NCBI RefSeq assembly: GCF_030409235.1
Contig: NZ_JAUFPO010000004.1
Coordinates: 142,338 to 206,337, forward strand
DNA length: 64,000 nucleotides
Reading direction: 5' to 3'
Source of the DNA: Halomonas almeriensis
GTDB lineage: Bacteria; Pseudomonadota; Gammaproteobacteria; Pseudomonadales; Halomonadaceae
The notes under the pieces are model-generated. The model did no database searches and had not been told where the DNA came from. It saw only the letters and a program-made list of their open reading frames with translations. Numbering within the stretch: position 1 is the first letter of the stretch; each line of letters begins with the position of its first letter. The position numbers were made by a program, and so were the translations under genes. Below, piece by piece: positions 7,729 to 16,492 of the stretch.

Positions 7729-8637
7729 ATGAAATCTGCTTCTCCGTCCTCGACCGCCAGCATGTCGGGTCGACTCCAGGCCTGGTTGCCCAAGCTGGTG
7801 CTGGCGCCGTCCGTGGTGATCTCGCTGTGTTTCGTCTATGGCTTCATGCTGTGGACCTTCATTCTTTCCCTGACCAGCTCGCGCATGCTGCCCAGTTACG
7901 ACTTTGTCGGCTTCACGCAGTATGCGCGCCTGATGAACAACGAACGCTGGTGGGTGGCGGCCACCAACCTGGGGGTCTTCGGTGGGCTCTTCGTGGGTTG
8001 CTGCCTGGTGCTGGGGGCCGGGCTGGCCATATTGCTCGATCAGCGTATCCGTCGCGAAGGGGTGCTGCGCACCCTGTACCTGTACCCCATGGCGCTGTCG
8101 TTCATCGTCACCGGGGTGGTGTGGAAATGGCTGCTCAATCCCGGCCTCGGCATCCAGGCCATGGTACGCGGCTGGGGCTTCGAGTCCTTCACCTTCGACT
8201 GGCTGGTCGATCCGGACATGGCCGTCTACACCCTGGTGATCGCCGCGGTGTGGCAGGCCTCCGGCTTCGTCATGGCGCTCTTCCTGGCGGGGCTGCGCGG
8301 CATCGATGACAGCATCCTCAAGGCCGCCCAGCTGGATGGGGCCAGCCTGCCGCGGGTCTACTGGCGGGTCGTGATGCCCTGCCTGCGGCCGGTGGTGTTC
8401 AGCGCCGTGATGATCCTCTCGCACATTGCCATCAAGAGCTTCGATCTGGTGGTGGCGCTGACCGGCGGTGGGCCGGGCTATTCCTCCGACCTGCCGGCGA
8501 CCTTCATGTACGCGCATGCGTTCACCCGGGCGCAGATCGGCATGGGTTCGGCCAGTGCCGTCCTCATGCTGTGCGGTGTGCTGGCCATTTTGGTGCCTTA
8601 CCTGTACTCGGAACTGAGGAGCCGTCGCCATGGATAA
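7729..8637 (+). CDS. gtsB: ABC sugar transporter, inner-membrane permease subunit
   Basis: This 302-residue permease is of the MalF/UgpA type (BPD_transp_1). It has about six membrane helices, beginning near residue 22 (LVLAPSVVISLCFVYGFML). The cytoplasmic EAA loop that docks the ATPase is visible as LKAAQLDGASLPRVYWRVVMP near residue 200. A ribosome site GAGG precedes the ATG at 7729. It overlaps gtsC by 8 bp, consistent with coupled translation of the two permease halves. With gtsA and gtsC it would form a glucose/mannose importer; the substrate is inferred from similarity to Pseudomonas gts and from the isomerase and regulator neighbours. Confidence 0.88.
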   Translation: MKSASPSSTASMSGRLQAWLPKLVLAPSVVISLCFVYGFMLWTFILSLTSSRMLPSYDFVGFTQYARLMNNERWWVAATNLGVFGGLFVGCCLVLGAGLAILLDQRIRREGVLRTLYLYPMALSFIVTGVVWKWLLNPGLGIQAMVRGWGFESFTFDWLVDPDMAVYTLVIAAVWQASGFVMALFLAGLRGIDDSILKAAQLDGASLPRVYWRVVMPCLRPVVFSAVMILSHIAIKSFDLVVALTGGGPGYSSDLPATFMYAHAFTRAQIGMGSASAVLMLCGVLAILVPYLYSELRSRRHG

Positions 8638-9508
8638 CGTGATTCGCTCCAGAACCCCGGTGGCGCGTTTCTGGCGCCTGTTACTGCATGCCACCCTGTT
8701 GCTGGCCGCACTCTGGTATCTCCTGCCGCTGGTCGTGATGCTGCTGACTTCCGTCAAGCCGTTGGAGGAAATTGCCGCCGGCAGTCTGCTGGCACTGCCG
8801 GACAACCCCACCCTCGACCCCTGGTTGAAGGCCTGGGGCTCGGCCTGCACCGGTATGCGTTGCGAGGGTGTCAGCGGTTATTTCTGGAACTCCTTCGCCA
8901 TCGTCATCCCCGCGGTGATCATCGCCACCCTGATCGGGGCGCTCAACGGCTATGCCCTGACCAAGTGGCGCTTCAAGGGGGCCGAGTTGGTCTTCGCCAT
9001 GATGCTGTTCGGTTGCTTCATCCCCTTCCAGGTCATTCTGCTGCCTATGGCACAGACGCTGGGCTGGCTGGGACTGTCGAGCTCACGAGCCGGCCTGATA
9101 TTCGTGCATGTGGTATTCGGCATTGCCTTTACCACACTGTTCTTTCGCAACTTCTACGTGTCGATTCCCGATGAACTGGTGTCGGCGGCCAAGCTGGATG
9201 GCGCCGGCTTCTTTCGCATCTTCTGGCGGATCCTGTTGCCGGTGTCCAAGCCGATCATCGTGGTCTCGGTGATCTGGCAGTTCACCCAGATCTGGAATGA
9301 CTTTCTGTTCGGCGTGGCCTTTTCCGGCCATGACACCCAGCCGGTCACGGTGGCGCTCAACAACCTGGTCAATACCTCCACCGGGGTGAAGGAATACAAC
9401 GTCGACATGGCCGCCGCCATGATCGCGGCACTGCCGACCCTGCTGGTCTATGTGCTGGCCGGCAAGTATTTCGTCCGGGGGCTCACCGCCGGTTCGGTAA
9501 AAGGATAG
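8630..9508 (+). CDS. gtsC: ABC sugar transporter, inner-membrane permease subunit
   Basis: This 292-residue permease is of the MalG/UgpE type. It has an N-terminal helix at about residues 17-38 and a periplasmic loop containing a cysteine pair (SACTGMRCEG). The EAA loop is DELVSAAKLDGAGFFRIFWRILLP near residue 180-205. It starts inside the end of gtsB, which matches the usual heterodimeric permease. The ATPase gene gtsD follows only after a 229-bp gap that holds repeat copy 2. The pairing with gtsB, gtsA and gtsD supports a hexose importer. Confidence 0.88.
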   Translation: MDNVIRSRTPVARFWRLLLHATLLLAALWYLLPLVVMLLTSVKPLEEIAAGSLLALPDNPTLDPWLKAWGSACTGMRCEGVSGYFWNSFAIVIPAVIIATLIGALNGYALTKWRFKGAELVFAMMLFGCFIPFQVILLPMAQTLGWLGLSSSRAGLIFVHVVFGIAFTTLFFRNFYVSIPDELVSAAKLDGAGFFRIFWRILLPVSKPIIVVSVIWQFTQIWNDFLFGVAFSGHDTQPVTVALNNLVNTSTGVKEYNVDMAAAMIAALPTLLVYVLAGKYFVRGLTAGSVKG

Positions 9509-9523
9509 GGAGTCGCTGGTAGC

Positions 9524-9649
9524 AACCCAAGCGCTCAGCGAAGAGGATCGGGGGCAAGGCGAAGCGAGGGTCTTTTGCCAGGTATGGCAAAAGTAGCGCC
9601 CAGGGAAGGGTTTACAGCGCCCTCGCGGAGGCTTGCCGCCGGAGACGCC
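9524..9649 (+). repeat. Dispersed hairpin repeat, copy 2, inside the gts operon
   Basis: About 125 bp between gtsC and gtsD align with the element at 6062-6176 in the same orientation: AACCCAAG, GGGGCAAGGCGAAGCGAGG, hairpin, GTAGCGCCCAGGGA, TTTACAGC, CCCTCGC, AGGCTTG. The hairpin is CTTTTGCCA-GGTA-TGGCAAAAG (9571-9592). Its arms differ entirely from copy 1 but pair perfectly, so structure is better conserved than sequence. It begins 15 bp after the gtsC stop. Confidence 0.7.
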
Positions 9650-9737
9650 AATCTATCTGCATTGTTGCAGACGCCGTTGCTGGTTCGTTGCCTCAGCTTC
9701 GAGCCAGCCACTGGCGGATAATAACGAGGTCACCACC

Positions 9738-10859
9738 ATGTCAGCTCTGGAAATCGACAATGTCTGCAAGGATTTCGGTACGACCCGGGTGCTCGAGGAG
9801 GTCAGCCTGGCCATCGACTCCGGCGAGTTCCTGATCCTGGTGGGCCCCTCGGGGTGCGGCAAGTCGACCCTGATGAATGCCATCGCCGGCCTGGAGCCGG
9901 TCACCTCGGGGCGCATCCTGGTGGGCGGCGAGGATATCACCTGGCGCACGCCGGCCGAGCGCGATATCGCCATGGTCTTTCAGTCCTATGCGCTGTACCC
10001 CAGCATGAGCGTGCGCGGCAATATCGCCTTCGGCCTGGAGATGCGCAAGGTGCCGAAGGCCGAGCGCGAGGCCGCCGTGCAACGTGTCGCCGACCTTTTG
10101 CAGATCTCGCACCTGCTGGACCGCAAGCCGGCACAGCTCTCCGGCGGGCAGCGCCAACGGGTGGCCATGGGCCGCGCCCTGGCGCGCGAGCCGCAGATCT
10201 ATCTGTTCGATGAACCGCTGTCCAACCTGGATGCCAAGCTGCGGGTGGAGATGCGTACCGAGATCAAGAAGCTCCACCAGCGGCTGGGCACCACCATCGT
10301 CTATGTGACCCATGACCAGATCGAGGCCATGACGCTGGCCGACAGCATTGCCGTGATGCGCGATGGCCGGATTTTGCAGCTCGGCACGCCGGACGAGGTC
10401 TACAACAACCCGGTCGACAAGTATGTCGCGGGCTTCATGGGCTCTCCCTCGATGAATTTCATCGACGCGACCCTGCAAGGGCAGGCCGGTGCCTACCGAT
10501 TGCATGTCACCACCGACGGCGAGCAAGAGCTCGTCCTGCCCTGGCCGGCGGATCGCGAGACCCCGGGGCTGGCCGAGCATGTCGGGGCAACGCTCACTCT
10601 CGGGCTGCGCCCGGAGCATTTCGCCGAGGAGGACGCGCGTCTGGGCGACCGGGCCGAGGGCACGCCGCTGTCGGCCAGGGTCAGTGTGGTGGAGCCCACC
10701 GGGGCCGATATCCTCCTGCAGTTGCCGCTGGGCGATGGCGAGGTCACGGCCCGAGTCGGCCCCGATTGTCGGGTGCGCCCGGGCGAGCGGCTGGACCTGC
10801 GGGTCGACATGCGGCGTGGAGTGCTCTTTGCACCCGACAGCGATACCCGGCTGGCCTGA
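9738..10859 (+). CDS. gtsD: ABC sugar transporter ATP-binding subunit (MalK/UgpC type)
   Basis: This 373-residue protein has an ATPase domain plus a C-terminal TOBE-type regulatory region. The Walker A is GPSGCGKST (about residue 37), the Q loop is MVFQSYALYP, the signature is LSGGQRQRVAMGRAL, Walker B is IYLFDEPLSNLDA and the switch histidine is in YVTHDQIEAMTLAD. These define the CUT1 sugar-importer ATPase group. The ATG at 9738 begins MSALEIDNVCKDFGTTRVL as in relatives; upstream in-frame extension runs into the repeat and is rejected. It powers GtsBC. Its separation from gtsC by a repeat suggests it may have its own mRNA level, and such ATPases can serve several transporters. Confidence 0.9.
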   Translation: MSALEIDNVCKDFGTTRVLEEVSLAIDSGEFLILVGPSGCGKSTLMNAIAGLEPVTSGRILVGGEDITWRTPAERDIAMVFQSYALYPSMSVRGNIAFGLEMRKVPKAEREAAVQRVADLLQISHLLDRKPAQLSGGQRQRVAMGRALAREPQIYLFDEPLSNLDAKLRVEMRTEIKKLHQRLGTTIVYVTHDQIEAMTLADSIAVMRDGRILQLGTPDEVYNNPVDKYVAGFMGSPSMNFIDATLQGQAGAYRLHVTTDGEQELVLPWPADRETPGLAEHVGATLTLGLRPEHFAEEDARLGDRAEGTPLSARVSVVEPTGADILLQLPLGDGEVTARVGPDCRVRPGERLDLRVDMRRGVLFAPDSDTRLA

Positions 10860-10885
10860 AGCGGTGGAGGCTCCAGCGAGCCGGG

Positions 10886-11944
10886 TCACTCGCGAGGGTT
10901 TGCGCCCTTGTCGTCGATCCGGCGCAGCTGTTGCCAGAGTTCGCGGCGCAGGTCATTCAGGCGAGGCTGCTCGTTGTCCGTGAAGGTCAGCGGTCGGGTC
11001 AGCTGCTGGGTGCGCAGTCCCAGGCGGGCGCCCAGCAGGCCGACGCCGAGGCCCTGGGCGGCGCGGGTGGAAAGCCGCCCGGCGAGGTCCATGGAAAGCA
11101 TCTGCATACCGGCATCGCTTGCCAGCTCGGTGGCGCCGGCAAAGGCCATCTGCCGGAAGACATCGCGCAGCAGTCTGACGCGAGCCGCATAGCCGAGCTC
11201 GAGTCCGTAGAGGCGGCACAAGCGGTCGATCATCGCCAGGTGGCGCCAGGCCACCAGGCCCATGTCGACCAGCGTCAGCGGGCTGACCGCGACCATGATG
11301 GCGGTTTCGCCGTTCATGCGCGAAATCAGCCGGCGCGCCTCGCGATCGCGCGGGCCCAGCAGGTGGTGGGCCAGTAGCGGCGCCAGGTCATTGCCATCAT
11401 GGTGGGGCTGGCGGGCCTCGAGGAAGGCCTGCCAGTGAGGGTGGTCGTCATGCAGGTCGAGCTGGGTCTTGAGGCGTCGGGCCAGCGCCATGGCCTGCTG
11501 GGGCGAGCACTCGGGTAGCTCGGCGAGTGCCTCGCGCAGGCGATGGTGCCGGCCGAGCCGGCGCAGCCGCCAGAGTTCGCGCAGGATGGCCAGGCCGCCG
11601 AGGCCGATGACACCCAGGCCGAGCAGTTGCCAGCCGGCGCTCAGCCAGTCGCCGCCGGTCAGGCTGGCGGGCAGGCCGCTGACCAGCTCTGCGGCTCCCA
11701 GCCCCATGGTGCCGGCCATCACCCCGAGCAATCCCCAGCGTCGCTTGCGCGGTCGCCCCAGGGCGGCGGCAGGGTCTGCCCGAGTGGTGGGCTCCGTGTT
11801 CTCGGTCGGCGTCAGCGCCCGGCTCGACACCTCGCCAGAAAAGTGATGGGCCGGCTGTGGATCGGCATCGCGCAGTGGCGTTTCGGTCGTGAAACGCATG
11901 CCGGGGCGCGGGTCTTCCGGCTTGTGGCGAGGAGTATCGTTCAT
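10886..11944 (-). CDS. ycjF: YcjF family inner-membrane protein (DUF697/TIGR01620)
   Basis: This 352-residue protein has a charged, proline-rich N-terminal 70 residues. Two membrane helices follow (about 72-92, WGLLGVMAGTMGLGAAELVSG, and 103-120, LLGLGVIGLGGLAIL). The C-terminal half has the family stretch GETAIMVAVSPLTLVDMGLVAWRH and a late glycine-rich GLGVGLLGARLGLRT segment. Its start overlaps the stop of ycjX by 4 bp (11941-11944). In enterobacteria ycjX-ycjF are stress-induced and follow the phage-shock genes; no psp genes are seen here. The function is not known beyond a likely partnership with the YcjX GTPase at the membrane. Confidence 0.85.
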   Translation of the reverse strand: MNDTPRHKPEDPRPGMRFTTETPLRDADPQPAHHFSGEVSSRALTPTENTEPTTRADPAAALGRPRKRRWGLLGVMAGTMGLGAAELVSGLPASLTGGDWLSAGWQLLGLGVIGLGGLAILRELWRLRRLGRHHRLREALAELPECSPQQAMALARRLKTQLDLHDDHPHWQAFLEARQPHHDGNDLAPLLAHHLLGPRDREARRLISRMNGETAIMVAVSPLTLVDMGLVAWRHLAMIDRLCRLYGLELGYAARVRLLRDVFRQMAFAGATELASDAGMQMLSMDLAGRLSTRAAQGLGVGLLGARLGLRTQQLTRPLTFTDNEQPRLNDLRRELWQQLRRIDDKGANPRE

Positions 11945-13332
11945 GTCAGCTTGTCTCCGATCAGCCAGTCAAGCGCGGCGTCCATGCGGATGTGCGGCAG
12001 CGGGCCGGGCTCTCTCGGCAAGGGACGAAAGCCCGTGAAGTCGAAACCCTGTCGCGCCCAGAATTCGGCATCCGGCAGGCGGTTCGGGACCTCGCCGGGG
12101 AAGGTCAGCACGGATTCGCCGGTCAGGTCGGTGCCGCGCAGGGCCGGCATGTTGCGCCCCTGCTGGGTGACCTCGCGCACCTCGGTGGCGCGCACCGAGG
12201 CCAGCGACAGCGCCTTGACGGGCACATTGGCATAGCGCAGGTCCTTGAGGGGCTCTTCCAGCAGCGCCTCGAGCAGGGCGACCAGCCGGGTGTGCTGTTC
12301 GGGCGTGACATGATCGGCCTTGGTGGCGGCAATCGCCAGTCGGTCGATGCGCGGCGTGAACAGGCGCGACAGCAGGCTGCGCTGACCGTAGTCGAAGCTC
12401 TGCATCAGTCGCGACAGCGCGCGGGACAGGTCCTCGAAGCGCTCCGGCCCGGCGTTCAGGGCGCCCAGCACGTCGATCAGCACGATCTGGCGATCGAAGC
12501 GCCGGAAATGATCGCGGTAGAAGGGGCGCACGATGTGCTGCTGGTAATAGGTGAAGCGCCGCTTGAGGGTGGCGTAGAGACTCTCCTCGGGCAGGGTGGC
12601 AAGCGCCTCGGCACTCCACTGAGCCAGACCCGGCAATGGAAAGAACTGCAGCACCGGAGCGCCGGAGAGGTCACCCGGTAGCAGGAAACGTCCCGGTTGC
12701 AGGTCGGAAAAACCGGCCTCGCGGGCGCCGCGCAGCCCCTCGGCATAGCGTTCGGCGAGCTCGGCCAGTTGCGCCTCGTCCACCTCGCTGTCGGGAGCCA
12801 GCTCGCTGACGGCCTTCTGCCAGTCGGCGAACAGGGCCTGGCGTTGCGGCCCGTTTGCCTCGCACTGCGAACGACTCCAGCCGATGAAGTCGTGCTCCAG
12901 CAGGGGCAGGTCGAGCAGCCATTCTCCGGGGTAATCGAACAGATCCAGCGTCAGCTCCGACGTATCGGAACTCCACCAGCTGGCACTGGCCCGGCGATAG
13001 CGGATCTTAAGGCGCAGCTCACTGATGCCACGGGTCGGCGAGGGCCATTGGGGTGGCTCGCCGCCGAGGGACAGCATAGCCTGATCGTAGGGAAAACGCG
13101 GCACGCCCAGGTCCTGCTGGGAAACGCGCTGCGCCCCCAGCAGGCGTTGCTCGCGGGCGGCACTGAGCAGATCGAGGCGGGCCTCCAGACCGGCATGGCG
13201 AAGCTGGTCGACCAGCGACGTCAGAAAGGCGGTCTTGCCGGCACGCGAGAGCCCAGTAACCGCCAGGCGCAGCTGGCGGTCGCGGCCGCGTTCGAGGAGG
13301 TCGTGCAGGTCGCGAGTCAAGTCCTGGGGCAT
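11941..13332 (-). CDS. ycjX: YcjX family P-loop NTPase (DUF463)
   Basis: The protein is 463 residues, close to the family's usual length. The Walker A motif is GLSRAGKTAF (about residues 27-36), followed by family landmarks LFDYPGEWLLDLPLL, IVLIDVLGALNAGP and ATKADHVTPEQH, which looks like the G4-type base-recognition motif TKAD. YcjX proteins are stress-associated GTPases of unknown exact role and occur with YcjF, here overlapping it. The gene lies upstream of ycjF in one transcription unit. The MFS gene upstream ends 25 bp away on the same strand, so co-transcription is possible. Confidence 0.87.
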   Translation of the reverse strand: MPQDLTRDLHDLLERGRDRQLRLAVTGLSRAGKTAFLTSLVDQLRHAGLEARLDLLSAAREQRLLGAQRVSQQDLGVPRFPYDQAMLSLGGEPPQWPSPTRGISELRLKIRYRRASASWWSSDTSELTLDLFDYPGEWLLDLPLLEHDFIGWSRSQCEANGPQRQALFADWQKAVSELAPDSEVDEAQLAELAERYAEGLRGAREAGFSDLQPGRFLLPGDLSGAPVLQFFPLPGLAQWSAEALATLPEESLYATLKRRFTYYQQHIVRPFYRDHFRRFDRQIVLIDVLGALNAGPERFEDLSRALSRLMQSFDYGQRSLLSRLFTPRIDRLAIAATKADHVTPEQHTRLVALLEALLEEPLKDLRYANVPVKALSLASVRATEVREVTQQGRNMPALRGTDLTGESVLTFPGEVPNRLPDAEFWARQGFDFTGFRPLPREPGPLPHIRMDAALDWLIGDKLT

Positions 13333-13356
13333 TCAAGAGTCCGTTTGATGTCCGAA

Positions 13357-14526
13357 TCATCCCCTAATCTGTGGGCGCTGGCCGCGGAAGGCAAGCCCGA
13401 ACAGCAAGATGGGCAGGGCGCACAGCGGGATCATGGCCAGGTTGAGGAACGACCAGCCGAGCGCCGAGGCCGCCGGTCCGGCGAGCAGGGCGGTGAGGGC
13501 GACGGTGGTGAAGACGAGGAACTCGTTGGCGGCCTGGGTGCGTGCCTTCTCGGCCACCGTGTGGGCCTCGGTGAGCAGTCCGGTGGCCGGCAGGAAGGTG
13601 AAGTTCCAGCCCAGGCCCAGCAGTATCAAGCCACCGTGGAAACCCGCCAGGTCGAGGTCCCACTGTGCCACGAGGGCGCTGGCAATCAGCAACAGACAAC
13701 CGGCGATGATCATGCGCGAGCTGCCGAAACGCGCGGTGAGGCGCCCGGTCACGAAGGACGGCAGGAACATGGCGACCACATGCCACTGGATGGTGGCGGC
13801 CACATGGTCGAACTCGTGCCCGGCCGCCGCCATGGCCAGCGGGGTCGCCGTCATGGCCAGGTTCATGACGCCGTAACCGACCATGGCGCTGATGACCGCG
13901 ATCAGGAACACCGGCTGGCGCATGATCTCGGTCAGCGGACGCTGCGGGCTGTTGTCCCGCCCCTGCTGTTCCGCCGGCATGCGCACGAAGGCGAGCAGAA
14001 CCAGGGCACAGAGGTAGAGCACGCCGAGACCGATGAAGCTGCCCAGATAGGGGGTGGCGGCCAGATCATGACTGTGCCGGGCCAGCCAGGGCCCGCAGAA
14101 GGCCGCCACCACACCGCCGCCCATGACCAGACCGATGGCGCGGTCGCGACCTTCCTCCGGCGCCGCCTCGACGGCAGCGAAGCGGTAGAGCTGACCAAAA
14201 CCGATGCCGATGCCGATCATCCCTGTCGCCAGCAGGAAGAGGCTGAAGCGCTGGGTATGCAGGGCGGCAATAGCCAGGCCGGTGCCGGCAATGCCGATCA
14301 GGGTGCCGAGCATGAAGCCGCGCCGGCGTCCCAGCCGTGCCATGATCAAGGAGGCTGGGATGGTGGCGCACATCAGCCCCAGCCATTGGGTCGCCACCGG
14401 CGCGGTGGACCAGCCGGGAGAGGGTGCCAGCATGGCCCCGATCAAGGGAGACACGGCGATCAGCAGGATGTTGCCGCTGACCAGCAGGGCCTGGCAGAGC
14501 GAGAGCAGGGAAACGGTCAACGGCAT
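13357..14526 (-). CDS. Major facilitator superfamily transporter
   Basis: The protein is 389 residues with about 12 hydrophobic segments. The classic MFS loop 2-3 motif appears as LIMARLGRRRGFMLGTLIG near residues 58-78. Strongly hydrophobic helices run throughout, for example FIGLGVLYLCALVLLAFV and MVGYGVMNLAMTATPLAMA. The latter, with GHEFDHVAATIQWHVVAMF, resembles YeaN/unknown-substrate MFS groups. A sugar or drug substrate cannot be told from sequence. RBS AGGAACC precedes the ATG at 14526. It lies 25 bp upstream of ycjX on the same strand and 169 bp downstream of the SSS symporter, with a hairpin between. Confidence 0.82.
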   Translation of the reverse strand: MPLTVSLLSLCQALLVSGNILLIAVSPLIGAMLAPSPGWSTAPVATQWLGLMCATIPASLIMARLGRRRGFMLGTLIGIAGTGLAIAALHTQRFSLFLLATGMIGIGIGFGQLYRFAAVEAAPEEGRDRAIGLVMGGGVVAAFCGPWLARHSHDLAATPYLGSFIGLGVLYLCALVLLAFVRMPAEQQGRDNSPQRPLTEIMRQPVFLIAVISAMVGYGVMNLAMTATPLAMAAAGHEFDHVAATIQWHVVAMFLPSFVTGRLTARFGSSRMIIAGCLLLIASALVAQWDLDLAGFHGGLILLGLGWNFTFLPATGLLTEAHTVAEKARTQAANEFLVFTTVALTALLAGPAASALGWSFLNLAMIPLCALPILLFGLAFRGQRPQIRG

Positions 14527-14642
14527 GGCGGTTCCTGTTCAACCAGTGGGGCACCGCGTCTCGGCGCCATGCTGCGCGGCAGCGTCTGGCTGGCGCTTGT
14601 CATTTTACGGGCAGAACAGCCGCTGCAGGGGGCTGTCATGAC

Positions 14643-14668
14643 GACGCCCCGCGGGTGGGCGGGGCGTC
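14643..14668 (-). terminator. GC hairpin downstream of the SSS symporter
   Basis: A 10-bp perfect stem (GACGCCCCGC / GCGGGGCGTC) with a 6-nt loop lies 27 bp past the symporter stop and before the MFS gene. It lacks a clear T-run on either strand, so termination is plausible but not certain. Confidence 0.5.
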
Positions 14669-14694
14669 GAGGTTGCCTTGGCAAGCCGGCGGCG

Positions 14695-16290
14695 TCAGCC
14701 GGCAAAGGCGGCGTACATGATGACCACCAGGATCACCAGTACCATACCTACGGGAACGGCGCCCTTCCAAGGTGTCAGGTCGACGGCGCCGCTGTCCTCG
14801 TGGGTCCAGGCCTCGCTGCGCGGGCGCAGCTTGCCGATGATCAGCATGCCGATGACCAGCAGCACAAACACCGAGGCCACGAAATGGAACTCGTGCATTA
14901 TGGTCGGCAGCTTGTTGAACGGCGGAATGAAATACCCCGCGAAAATCAGCAAACAGCCGCCCACCAGGGCAATCTTGGCCGCCATGGCGGGCACGCGACG
15001 GGTCAGCAGGCCGACCAGCACCACGGCCAGAATGGGAATGAAGTAGATGGCGTTCATCTTCTGCAGGTAGCCGAACAGGCTTTCCTGACCGGCCAGCAGC
15101 GGGGCGATGGTCATGGCGATCAGGGCCATGATCCAGCCGAAGGTCTTGCTGGCGCGCACCACCTGGGCTTCGCTGGCGTCCTTGTTGAGGATGCCCTTGT
15201 AGATACCCAGGCTGAACATGGTGGTGGTGCTGTTAAGCGCCGAGTTGAAGGACGATAGGATGGCACCCACCATCACTGCGGCGAAAAAGCCGGTCAGATA
15301 GGGCGGCAGTACGTTGAACACCAGGTGGCCATAGGCTTCGTCGGCCTGGATTCCCTGATCGGCATAGAGGTGATAGGCGATGATGCCCGGCAGGACCAGG
15401 TAGATCGGCCCCAGCAGCTTGAAGAAGCCGGTCAGCAGAACACCTTTCTGGCCCTCGGCCAGGTTCTTGGCCGCGAAGGTACGCTGGATGATCTGCTGGT
15501 TGGTCGTCCAATAGAAGACGTTGATCAGAAAGACGCCGGTGAACAGGGTGAAGAACGGCACCTGCTGCTCCTCACCACCGATGGAGTTGAGTTTGTCGGG
15601 ATGGCTCTGCTTGAGCGTCTCCCAGCCGGCCATGACGCCACTGCCGTCACTGATGGCCTGCAGGCCGAAGTAGACGATCACAAAACCACCCACCAGCAGG
15701 CCGATACCATTGAGGGTGTCGGATACGGCCACTGTTCGGAGGCCACCGAAGATGGCATAGACGGAACCGATCAGGCCGACCAGCCAGACGGTCAGCCAGA
15801 GCAGCAGGGTGGGAGACTGAATGCCGGTCATGCCTTCCAGATCTAGCATACCCTGCAGACCCATGGCCCCGGAATAGAGGATGATCGGCAGCAGAATCAC
15901 CGCATACGCCAGTAGAAAGATCACATTGGTGATGCGCTGGGTGCCCTTGTCGAAACGAATCTCCAGCAGCTGGGGTACCGTGGCAATGCCGCTGCGCAGG
16001 AAGCGTGGTAGAAAGAAGAGTGCCAGCAGCACCAGCGCAATCACCGCCACGACCTCCCAGGCCATGACGCTCAATCCATCGCTGAACGCCGCCCCGTTGA
16101 GTCCGACCATCTGCTCTGTCGACAGATTGGTCATCAGCAGTGAGCCGGCGATCAACGGGAATGTCAGGCTGCGGCCGGCCAGGAAAAGGCCGGTGGTGCT
16201 CTTGTGGTCATCCTGTCGCGTGATCCGCCAGGTCAGGAAGGCCACCAGGCCCGTGAAAAACAGGAATGAGACGAGAGTCAGAGCATGCAT
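14695..16290 (-). CDS. Sodium:solute symporter (SSS family), SGLT-like
   Basis: The 531-residue protein has about 14 hydrophobic helices. It closely recalls the Vibrio sodium/galactose symporter vSGLT: the segment [30 protein letters not shown] parallels its TM1-TM2 sodium-site region. The stretches [26 protein letters not shown] and [11 protein letters not shown] occupy the same order as in vSGLT. The final helix near residues 508-528 is also conserved. It should couple inward sodium to uptake of a sugar or sugar acid, fitting a halophile-type lifestyle. Substrate is inference. It is transcribed divergently from the DUF924 gene across an AT-rich region with inverted repeats. Confidence 0.85.
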   Translation of the reverse strand: MHALTLVSFLFFTGLVAFLTWRITRQDDHKSTTGLFLAGRSLTFPLIAGSLLMTNLSTEQMVGLNGAAFSDGLSVMAWEVVAVIALVLLALFFLPRFLRSGIATVPQLLEIRFDKGTQRITNVIFLLAYAVILLPIILYSGAMGLQGMLDLEGMTGIQSPTLLLWLTVWLVGLIGSVYAIFGGLRTVAVSDTLNGIGLLVGGFVIVYFGLQAISDGSGVMAGWETLKQSHPDKLNSIGGEEQQVPFFTLFTGVFLINVFYWTTNQQIIQRTFAAKNLAEGQKGVLLTGFFKLLGPIYLVLPGIIAYHLYADQGIQADEAYGHLVFNVLPPYLTGFFAAVMVGAILSSFNSALNSTTTMFSLGIYKGILNKDASEAQVVRASKTFGWIMALIAMTIAPLLAGQESLFGYLQKMNAIYFIPILAVVLVGLLTRRVPAMAAKIALVGGCLLIFAGYFIPPFNKLPTIMHEFHFVASVFVLLVIGMLIIGKLRPRSEAWTHEDSGAVDLTPWKGAVPVGMVLVILVVIMYAAFAG

Positions 16291-16492
16291 GTTATAAATT
16301 TCCGTAAAAAGCGCAGTTTATGGCCATCTCGCTGGGATTATTGTCGAAAAATAATGTAAATTTACAGCTAAAGCATTATTTTAGGAGCCTATGAATTCTA
16401 TGCCATTCGCCTTTCGTCTAAAATAATGGCCTGTCATGGCGCCACATCCGGCGTCCTAGTGGGTAAGCTTTAATTGTCCGGTAGGAGGGCTC
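16291..16492. promoter_or_regulatory. AT-rich divergent promoter region with inverted repeats
   Basis: This 200-bp gap is strikingly AT-rich against its surroundings. It holds a perfect 11-bp inverted repeat, CATTATTTTAG (16374-16384) and CTAAAATAATG (16418-16428). The same core AAAATAATG occurs again at 16348-16356, directly abutting the 10-bp palindrome GTAAATTTAC (16356-16365). These look like repeated operator sites between the SSS symporter (minus) and the DUF924 gene (plus). The DUF924 ribosome site AGGAGGG is at 16483. Confidence 0.55.

Noticed and set aside
12697..15258. An 853-codon open frame on the plus strand
   Set aside because: It runs antisense through ycjX, the MFS gene and the end of the symporter, and its peptide is low-complexity (rich in Gln, Gly, His). 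It is a shadow.
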